Shown here: piece after piece, positions 14,554 to 22,000 of the stretch
Numbering within the stretch: position 1 is the stretch's first letter
How the letters are laid out: every line of letters starts with the position of its first letter
DNA from: SZUA-229 sp041589455
GTDB taxonomy: Bacteria > Pseudomonadota > Gammaproteobacteria > SZUA-229
Assembly: GCA_041589455.1 (NCBI GenBank)
Contig: JBFHVQ010000043.1
Span: 1-25,580 of the forward strand
Reading direction: 5' to 3'
DNA: 25,580 nt
Position numbers and translations under genes: made by a program
The notes under the pieces: generated by a model
Told to the model about the DNA's origin: nothing
What the model saw: the letters and a program-made list of their open reading frames with translations, nothing else
Databases searched by the model: none

Positions 14554-16464
14554 TTAGTGAAAGAAGTAGTGATAGTTTAGCTGGGCTTCTCCAAACAGGA
14601 TCCCTGGCTGGCGCTGGCGGCGTAGTTTAAAGCCAAGCGCATGGTTACGTGAAACTGGAATATTCGTAATGAATTCAATTCGTTGGCGATATTCATCATT
14701 GGCAAAAGACTCACCGCTTACACTCAGGTGTGTAGTGCCCCAGGTGGCATGATGTAGCAGGCCGCTGGAAAAGCCCATGGCGACTTCGACTGATCGCTTA
14801 AACTGGCTATTGGCCTCCAGTCGTGCAGTCATTAGTGCATAGAAGTAGCCGTGTTGCCAGGTTTCATAGGTTACACCAGCACCCCCGGTGACATGCCCTG
14901 TGAGGCGCTCGGTGCCATTGATCAACTGCTGTTCCAGTCCAGTGTATACCTTCCAGGAAAGCGGCTGGAAAAAGTCATTGCGTGGAGTCAGTGAGAATAT
15001 ATCGATCACATCTAGATTCTGCAGCTGGAACTCGTCTTCGGTGGCGCGAAATGAAAGGCTACCCAGGTTGATTTGTGCACCCTCTAGGAAACCATTGATA
15101 TTGTCTTCGAGACTATGAAATGACATGCGGAATTTGATGTCTACAAATGACTGTTCAAACTGCTCTCCTGCAGCCAGACTAAGGCGTTTACTAAGGTGTC
15201 CTTTTTCTGGTTGCTGATAGGCTTCATAGGCGGGTTGCGGCGCATTGAAGTCGGCGGCCTTATTGATTTCCTGCAGCAGTTGAAAGCTGGTTCTGGCATT
15301 GCCTTCACTACGGCCCTGATCGTTTTGCTGAAAGCGTAAATAGCGATAGGCAGTATCCAGCATAATCATCTGAGTACTTTTATCCTGTTGCCTGAACAAC
15401 GAGCGATCGATCTCACTGGCATCCTGTGAAAGGTGATGTACAAGCGCTTGCTGTTGCGGCGTAAGTTGTCGTAGCAGGTAATTAATGCTGGTGTATTGCG
15501 AAGGTCGGTAGTCAATGCTTTCTATCAGATTGGCTTGTTCGATTGCACGTACCGTATCAACGGGAATCGCGGTCAGTCCGAATTGTTGTTTTAATTCTAG
15601 CGAGGGGCGTGCAACTTCCAGTAGTTCGAGTAAGCGATAGGAACAGTTCTCATCAAAGAAATAATAATCAAAATTAATACCTTTTAGCTCCCATAAATGC
15701 AACACAATTCGACGTGTTTCCTGTGGCGTTAAATTCAGTGGGTACTCCCAGATATCACGATTTTCCTGGCGGTTGTATTCTTTAATTTTTTTATAGTAAG
15801 GGGTCACGATAAAGTTGCCATGATAGCCCCCGGCGAGACCCTTGATGGCAAACAGAATAGAGTTGTCGCTGGCTTCGATATTGGCGCCAAAATTTACTGC
15901 CATGGAAAGCCAGCTGGAATTTTGCTCAAGATTGTCAGGATCGATACGCAACAGTGTATGGCCAAACATTGAAGAGGGACTGTTCAGATGATAGGCAGGA
16001 AAAATCAGAGTGACTTTATGTTCAGGTACATTTTTACGCCATTCGTTATAACTGGGACAATTAACTGACGGTGCCTGTTTTAAGTGGTTGCTAAATTGTT
16101 GTATGAGCCAGTGATAGCGTGCAATAAAACGGCATTGAGCATGATCATCTGGCGAATCTATGCGGTTACTGTAAAGCGCCTTAAGGGTCGCTATTAATTC
16201 ATTTTCAGGATTCTGTTTACCATCGGGTGCTAGAAAAAAGCGTGGATCATCGACCTGGCTAAGATACTTGCCGCGACTGTTTTCAGGTTGGTAATGGATA
16301 AGATTGAGCCATTCGGTTTTCTGCCAGAGCTTAAGTTGATGTGCGAGCTGGATATTCTGCGCAAGCTCGCCATTTGCATGGTTGTTAGCCATCACTGGTG
16401 AAGTTAAAAATAGTAACAGATAAACAAGCAAGTAGCGCCTGATGAAAACAGGGAAAGATATCAT
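14554..16464 (-). CDS. Exported DUF4105 (Lnb N-terminal-like) protein
   Basis: This 636-residue protein has a signal peptide (about residues 1-26, ending near SPVMA). The DUF4105 domain covers about residues 130-300: SSPSSMFGHTLLRI carries His169 and FFDENCSYRLLELLEVARPSL carries Cys274. The strictly placed His and Cys suggest a papain-like or permuted NlpC/P60-like thiol enzyme. My recollection is that DUF4105 proteins were linked to lipoprotein N-acylation (Lnb) in Bacteroides; whether that holds here is untested. The last 230 residues or so alternate polar and aromatic residues in strands and end in NYHYFFH, with a C-terminal Phe-x-like aromatic tail suggesting an outer-membrane beta-barrel-like domain. 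The gene follows a DUF3015 gene, separated by a terminator-like hairpin. It sits next to an envelope-rich block. Confidence 0.85.
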   Translation of the reverse strand: MISFPVFIRRYLLVYLLLFLTSPVMANNHANGELAQNIQLAHQLKLWQKTEWLNLIHYQPENSRGKYLSQVDDPRFFLAPDGKQNPENELIATLKALYSNRIDSPDDHAQCRFIARYHWLIQQFSNHLKQAPSVNCPSYNEWRKNVPEHKVTLIFPAYHLNSPSSMFGHTLLRIDPDNLEQNSSWLSMAVNFGANIEASDNSILFAIKGLAGGYHGNFIVTPYYKKIKEYNRQENRDIWEYPLNLTPQETRRIVLHLWELKGINFDYYFFDENCSYRLLELLEVARPSLELKQQFGLTAIPVDTVRAIEQANLIESIDYRPSQYTSINYLLRQLTPQQQALVHHLSQDASEIDRSLFRQQDKSTQMIMLDTAYRYLRFQQNDQGRSEGNARTSFQLLQEINKAADFNAPQPAYEAYQQPEKGHLSKRLSLAAGEQFEQSFVDIKFRMSFHSLEDNINGFLEGAQINLGSLSFRATEDEFQLQNLDVIDIFSLTPRNDFFQPLSWKVYTGLEQQLINGTERLTGHVTGGAGVTYETWQHGYFYALMTARLEANSQFKRSVEVAMGFSSGLLHHATWGTTHLSVSGESFANDEYRQRIEFITNIPVSRNHALGFKLRRQRQPGILFGEAQLNYHYFFH

Positions 16465-16485
16465 TGAATTATTATTATAATTAAT

Positions 16486-16515
16486 AACAGGCCCGGGTGA
16501 GTCGCCCGGGCTGTT
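16486..16515 (-). terminator. Intrinsic terminator after the DUF3015 gene (minus strand)
   Basis: GCCCGGG (16491-16497) pairs with CCCGGGC (16505-16511), and AACA/TGTT extends the stem past one bulged G. On the minus strand it lies 15 bases after the DUF3015 stop codon and is followed by a T-rich stretch (TATTAATTATAATAA). It lies only 22 bases before the DUF4105 start codon, so some read-through is possible. Confidence 0.65.
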
Positions 16516-16529
16516 GATGAATCAGAAGA

Positions 16530-17006
16530 CTAGATAGCGTATTTTGCCAGTTTCTCGTCAGACTTCATCATTTGTTGCAGAGAGTCATAAACCTGATCGG
16601 TGGTGACATTCTGGCTTGGGAAAATACGATTGAAGTTATTGTGTGTTTGCTCAGCGAAATGTAAACGATCCTGAGGCTCAACACCCATTAAAACCGCAAC
16701 TGCAGTCAGTGCTTCGCCCTGACCTTTGGCAGCATCTTCTGAGAATTCATCCATAATGGCTGCCAGCATAGACCTGCCGCTATAGCCAATATTACCGCTA
16801 ACATCACAGCCATTGGTGCCGGTTGTCATACCAAAAGTATTGTTACCTGATGTACCGTTGGTTGTAACTGCCAGAATATGAGGTGCATGACCAGACTGGC
16901 CATCGAATAACAGGTTGCCCCAGCCACAACCACCGCCACCTGGGGCTACGGCAAACGCACTTGATGAAGCCAGTAACAAGATTGATCCTACTGTTAATTT
17001 TTTCAT
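16530..17006 (-). CDS. DUF3015 family periplasmic protein
   Basis: This 158-residue exported protein belongs to the DUF3015 family, of unknown function. The signal peptide (MKKLTVGSILLLASSSAFA) ends near residue 19. The mature N-terminus shows the family hallmark GCGWGNLLFDGQSGHAPHILAVTTNGTSGN, recognisable as GCGWG and NGTSGNNTFGMTTGTNGC. Two Cys (in GCGWG and NGCDVSG) may form a disulfide. I chose the ATG at 17006 because CGGAGAG stands just before it and the product starts with a clean signal peptide; the upstream ATG at 17036 would add MKLIITERCC and lacks a ribosome-binding site. A terminator-like hairpin follows the gene. Confidence 0.87.
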   Translation of the reverse strand: MKKLTVGSILLLASSSAFAVAPGGGGCGWGNLLFDGQSGHAPHILAVTTNGTSGNNTFGMTTGTNGCDVSGNIGYSGRSMLAAIMDEFSEDAAKGQGEALTAVAVLMGVEPQDRLHFAEQTHNNFNRIFPSQNVTTDQVYDSLQQMMKSDEKLAKYAI

Positions 17007-17172
17007 ACAACATCTCTCCGTAATTATTAGTTTCATTATCTATTGAGGGTAATTGAATATCCCTTGAGCAATACTAGCAGCAAATATAGGCTATGCAATA
17101 GTTGCACATAGTCGATCAGATTATTTGTGATCAAGGTGATATAGCTCAAGTCGGGGAGAGAGTCTGCAGGAA

Positions 17173-18021
17173 ATGAAAATGACTGGATTTTGTAGAGGTT
17201 GTATATGGTGGATTGTGGTTCTGGGGGCGCTATGGACATTGCTGTCCTGTAGCAGCAGCTTCTTGCAGCCTATGAAGCACCATATTGCTTCACCTGAGCA
17301 ATTTGGTATTGATTATGAAGATATCTACATAGATGATCCGGGGCAGCCCACATTGCATGGTTGGTGGTTTAACTCACAGAATGGGCCGGCCAGGGCGAGT
17401 GTGCTGTTTTTACATGGCAATGCAGAAAATATCAGTACCCATTCGGGGATGATCTACTGGTTAACCCGGTATGGCTACGATGTATTGGTTGTTGATTATC
17501 GAGGCTATGGTAAATCAGAAGGCGAGGCGGAACTGTCGGGCGCGATAGAGGATATAGGGCGTGCCAGAGAGTACCTGGTTGATCGTGTTGCAGGCGCAAA
17601 TCACTGTTTTGTTATTGCTCATAGTCTGGGAGCCAGCATGGCCATTTATAGCCTTTCAGAAAGTGCGTCAGGGCTTAGTGGGGCGATTCTGGTGTCGGCA
17701 TTTAGTAAATATCCGGCGATTGCCAGTGAAATGCTGGCTCAGACAAAAGCTGGTTGGTTCTTCCAGTGGCTGCCACGGTTGCTGGTGAGTGATCAGTACG
17801 ATCCACTGAGTGTGGTGTCGGAAATTACCAGTCTGCCGAAGCTGTTTATATACAGTCGTGAGGACAAAATAATTTCAGCATCGCATGGTGAGGCTTTGTA
17901 TCTGGCAGCCCGTGAACCGAAGTATTTTCAGCCGGTTAGCGGAGGGCATAACCAGGTTTTTGCCAGTGAATCGACTCAGCAGCTGATTCTTGAATACCTT
18001 GAGCGGTGGTTAGCTGACTGA
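17173..18021 (+). CDS. Alpha/beta-hydrolase lipoprotein
   Basis: This 282-residue serine hydrolase carries an N-terminal hydrophobic stretch with a lipobox (LLSC, Cys26), so it is probably lipid-anchored on the periplasmic side. The fold markers are the oxyanion motif LFLHGN (about residues 78-83), VDYRGYGKSEG, and the nucleophile elbow AHSLGAS with Ser151. The likely Asp is Asp231 in YSREDKIIS and the likely His is His259 in SGGHNQ, completing a full catalytic triad. It resembles the YfhR/BEM46-like group of hydrolases; the substrate is unknown. Two in-frame ATGs (17173 and 17179) are possible; AGGA gives better spacing to the second. Its last 12 coding bases overlap the end of the convergent HIT gene. 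Confidence 0.87.
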   Translation: MKMTGFCRGCIWWIVVLGALWTLLSCSSSFLQPMKHHIASPEQFGIDYEDIYIDDPGQPTLHGWWFNSQNGPARASVLFLHGNAENISTHSGMIYWLTRYGYDVLVVDYRGYGKSEGEAELSGAIEDIGRAREYLVDRVAGANHCFVIAHSLGASMAIYSLSESASGLSGAILVSAFSKYPAIASEMLAQTKAGWFFQWLPRLLVSDQYDPLSVVSEITSLPKLFIYSREDKIISASHGEALYLAAREPKYFQPVSGGHNQVFASESTQQLILEYLERWLAD

Positions 18022-18429
18022 TAACGAAGGAATTTGTGCCCTGGCCAGTGCCTGTTTGATATCTTCTAGATTTGAGTCAGTGTAATCCTGAAAACCACTT
18101 TGTCCCCACACAGGAGCTGGCCACCAGGGGTCCGTTTTATAGCGGCCAATAATGTGTATGTGTAGTTGAGGCACCAGGTTTCCAATCGTCGCGAAATTGA
18201 TTTTGTCCGGTGTAAACTGAGCCTCAATAAACCTTGTCAGTTGATTAATGGCAGATAGAATCTCTGCCTGTTGAGGTTCATCCATATGAAAAATTTCAGT
18301 GGCATTTGTGTCAGGCACCAGTATGAACCAGGGCACATGCGCATTTTTATGTAATAGCAGGGTGCTAGATCCCAGCTGGCCCAGTGTGTAACAGTCACTG
18401 GCAAGTTGTGGGTGCAGTGGGTTTTTCAT
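18010..18429 (-). CDS. HIT family nucleotide hydrolase/transferase
   Basis: This 139-residue protein is a histidine-triad (HIT) protein, a family that hydrolyses or transfers nucleotide monophosphates from phosphoramidate or dinucleotide substrates. The active-site loop is LVPQLHIHIIGR. The middle histidine His90 (the nucleophile in Fhit and Hint) and His92 are present, but the first histidine of the triad is replaced by Gln88, as in part of the family. The WFILVPDTNATEIFHM segment is the usual beta-strand region. It begins by TGATG overlap with the stop of the upstream uncharacterised gene, with AAGGG as ribosome-binding site, so the pair is translationally coupled. The physiological substrate is unknown. 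Confidence 0.9.
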   Translation of the reverse strand: MKNPLHPQLASDCYTLGQLGSSTLLLHKNAHVPWFILVPDTNATEIFHMDEPQQAEILSAINQLTRFIEAQFTPDKINFATIGNLVPQLHIHIIGRYKTDPWWPAPVWGQSGFQDYTDSNLEDIKQALARAQIPSLSVS

Positions 18430-18902
18430 CAGGCGTCACCCTTCATGGCATAATCGAGTTTGACCAGTGACAGGCTCTCACCCTGTTGCCAGTGATCGCT
18501 ATTGCTGGCGATACCCAGTGTTACCACGATATGAATGCCATCGATATCGGCATACTCCATTAAATTTTTTCGAAGTTCTTCAAACACCGATCGGTTGACA
18601 GCAATTTGTGTGCTGAGTGAATTATCAAGTTTAATTTGAGCCAGTACCGGGGTGGCTTCTGTTTCGCCCTTAAGCTTTATCAACGGATAATCGGGCTGGC
18701 TTTCAGACTGCAGGAATTGAATGGTTATTTCGGTATCCTGATTCTGAAGAAAAGCCTGGTCTCGGATCTTGCCGGTGATAATCAGGCAGCGACCAGTGCG
18801 TTGCTGCTCATATTTTATAGCCTGTTGTAATGAATACAGGTGCTGCCAGTTATTAATTGAAAAATGTAATGTTTGACAAAGTAGGTTATCAGGCAGGCTC
18901 AT
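18429..18902 (-). CDS. Uncharacterised protein coupled to the HIT gene
   Basis: I do not recognise this 157-residue protein. It has no signal peptide or membrane segment and is likely cytoplasmic. The first third is polar/helical (NWQHLYSLQQAIKYEQQRTGR). The centre looks beta-rich (CLIITGKI, ITIQFLQS, LIKLKGE). A C-terminal segment, VFEELRKNLMEYADIDG followed by HIVVTLGI and SLSLVKLDYAMKGD, looks like a conserved core. The alternation of strands and one amphipathic helix would fit a small alpha/beta domain. I place the start at 18902 (MSLPDNLL) because the ATG at 18944 has no ribosome-binding site and adds a poor N-terminus. Its TGA overlaps the HIT ATG, so its role is probably linked to nucleotide metabolism by the HIT protein; this is inference. 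Confidence 0.75.
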   Translation of the reverse strand: MSLPDNLLCQTLHFSINNWQHLYSLQQAIKYEQQRTGRCLIITGKIRDQAFLQNQDTEITIQFLQSESQPDYPLIKLKGETEATPVLAQIKLDNSLSTQIAVNRSVFEELRKNLMEYADIDGIHIVVTLGIASNSDHWQQGESLSLVKLDYAMKGDA

Positions 18903-19045
18903 GTAAAAAACTCGATGTAAGTTGCGACAGGAGGGCACATACATATCTAAACAGTGCCAAGGTTAGGCTATAAATATAAATGGTAACGTAAATGTAGATT
19001 AAATGATAAATAAAAATATGTGACAAGGTACAAGGAAAAAGAATC

Positions 19046-22000
19046 ATGTCCTGGAGTTCTTGCGAGATAAAAAATCTAGTAAAAACAATTAGTAACAAGC
19101 CGAGCTTGGTGATTTCAAGTGGCTGTGCTGTGATCTGTATGTTACTGCCATTATGGGTATATGGGGATATTAGTCTTGATGCATCGTGGTCACTTAAAGC
19201 GAAACAGGAAATATCGGCACTTGTAGAGACCGGTAGTGGAAAAATATTGCTCGCTGATCAGCGGGCAAACCAGTTAATCATGCTGGATGATGAAAAATTG
19301 ATTGAGGTGAATTTATCAAAAAAACCGCAAGTATTTAAAAGTTCAGGGATCAGCGGCATGACCATGGCAGCAGAAGGTATGGTGTTATTGAGTAGTCGCC
19401 GTGATAGCAAGCTGGCTCTGGTAAGTCAGCAAGGCGAATTTATGATGAGTATTGGACAGGAGGGGGCTGGTGCGGGTGAAATTAGTGAGCCAAGAGGTAT
19501 TGTCTTTTCAACTAATCGACGGATTTATATAGCGGATGAAGATAATAACCGAATTGCTGTCTTTGGGCCGGATGGCGTGTTTTTACAAAACATTGGTAAC
19601 GCGGATGATAATGAATCACAAGGGTTAAGAAAACCAATTCAGGTTTATATTGACCCTCAGGAGAGGATTTATGTATTAGAGGCAACAGAACGTGGCCGCG
19701 TGTCAATTTATAAACATGACGGGAAGCTGATTAAACGGCTGGAGCATAAAGTCTTAGAAAAAATGCTGGGTAAAGATGCAGAATTTACTGCAATGAATGT
19801 AGATAGTCATGGCTTGATATATCTTGCCGATTCTGAGCAAGGGCGGGTATACCAGCTGGATTGGAAAAGCAATAAGAAAGTAAATGCCTTTGGTAGTAAG
19901 GGAAGTGAGCGAGGACAGTTTGGAAAAATAAGTGCGCTGTTACCACTAAAAGACGGAAGAATAGCCGTTGCTGATAGAGAAAATTATAAAGTCGAAATTT
20001 ACAATATCAAGAGTTATGCCAGTAAACCAGAAGAGCAGGTTTATCTTCCTACCGTGAGTCGTTACCTTCCTGTAAAAATGCAATGCAAGAAAGCCTATAG
20101 AATGCCTGAATCGAGTGTTTTGTGCATAAATAAAAAAACAGAAAAACTTGAACTGTATTCGGATAAAAGCAAACGGATAAAAGAATTTTCAGATATTGAT
20201 CAGGCATCTGCAGTATATGTAAATCATCAGTATATCGCGATTATAGATAATGACAGAGTAAAAGTGTTTGATCATGCAGGGAAAAAAATTACTACAGGAA
20301 AAGGTTTTGGTGGCTATGGTGCTGAGTTGGGTAAGTTGAAGTCACCTCAGTCTCTGTTCGTGCGAAACGATAAAGTTTATGTGGCTGATACAGGTAATCA
20401 ACGAATACAGGTTTTCACGGTGGATGGTATTTATCTTGATAGTATTCATGATGCGGAAGAACAGGAAGAAAGGATTATACAGGAGCCTGTTTCAGTAGTT
20501 GTAGATGCACAAAATAATATCTATGTGGCTGATAGAGGCAATAGCAAGCTTCATGTTTATGATGAGGAAAACAACTATTTATATTCGCTAGGAGGGGAGG
20601 CAAGAAATGCGCCGTTTAATAAAATATACGACATGGCAATTGATGCGGATAATAATGTTTATGTATTGTGTGGTGAAAGAAACAATGAATTTAACATTCA
20701 GGTTTATAACGGGCCAAAACGTATAATATCTTTTCTTGCTGAATCTGATGATGATACTGGCGTCGAAGATCCCGTTAATATATCCGTAAGTGTGGCTGGT
20801 AGGAACCTGTTAGGTGTTTATGATGCTGAAAAGTCTCGTTTATTAAATTACAGTTATCAGCAGGTTCCGCAGCAGGTAGGTAATGTTGTGATTTCAGGGG
20901 CGCTTAAGCATACTGAAATAAAGTGGTCAAAAGTGCCGGGAAGTTTTATCAAAGGATACAATGTTTTTGGGGCTAAACGAGCCGATGATAAATATGAGTT
21001 TGTGAATCAGGTTAAGGATGGCGCAATAAAAATCACCCATGATAAAAATATTCGTCATACTTTTTATAAGATAAATGCGTTTGCGGGGCTTGGGTCGGTT
21101 GGTCGAAACTCTCGACCGGTAGAAGATGTTTTTTCAAAAGGCTATCGTTTTTATGAAATGGCAGAATTTGGAAAACTGGTCGATATATTTGGTGCTTCTC
21201 TCGAGGAAAATCCTGACCAGCCTGACATGCTAAAATACTATGGCTTAAGTCTGCTAGAGCTGGGTGAATCGTTAATGGCTGTAAGTGCGTTTCGTCAGAT
21301 GGAAAAATATAACGGTTATGAAATAGAGTCTCAGAATTTGCAGATTAGGGCATTGTTATCGGCAAGAGATTATATTGCAGCAAGAGCCATTGTTGATAAA
21401 TTAATTGCGTTAAACTCCATAGATGATGATACGTTTCTATTTTGTGGAGAGTTAAACTTAAAGATGGGCGATGTGATTGGTGCGGTCACATGTCTGGAAG
21501 AGGCTGTGAAGCGTAAGCCAGAGGATATAGACGCAAGATATTACCTTGGTGACGCCTACGTGAAATTAGGTATTGTAGAAAAAGGTATGGCGGAGTTTGA
21601 GAAGGCTACAGAAATTTCTCCTGAAAATTCGAAAGTCTGGTACCGAGTTGGTGTTTTACTGAGTGAGATGGGTGAGCTTGATGAAGCGATCGAAAAGTTC
21701 GAAAAATCTCTTGATGTAGAATCGTCATATGTGCCAGCTAAATTAGCGCTTGCACAATTATTTCTGAAGAAGAAACAGTTTTCAAAAGCAAAAAATATTG
21801 CGATTAGTCTGGCAGGAAACGAGGCTGCTTCTGCAGAAGGGTATTATCTGTTAGGGCTTGTTGCTCTGGAAGAAGATAAGACGCCCGAAGCGCTACTAGC
21901 CTTTGCAAAGGCGACGCGAATCAATCGGCAGTATGTAGAGGCCTGGCTTGAGTTAGCTAATGTGTATAGCAAGATGGGTAATAGCGATAAAGAATATTCC

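Noticed and set aside
17036..17239. A 67-residue minus-strand frame upstream of DUF3015
   Set aside because: It overlaps the start of the alpha/beta-hydrolase and the intergenic gap, has no ribosome-binding site and looks like low-complexity hydrophobic sequence.
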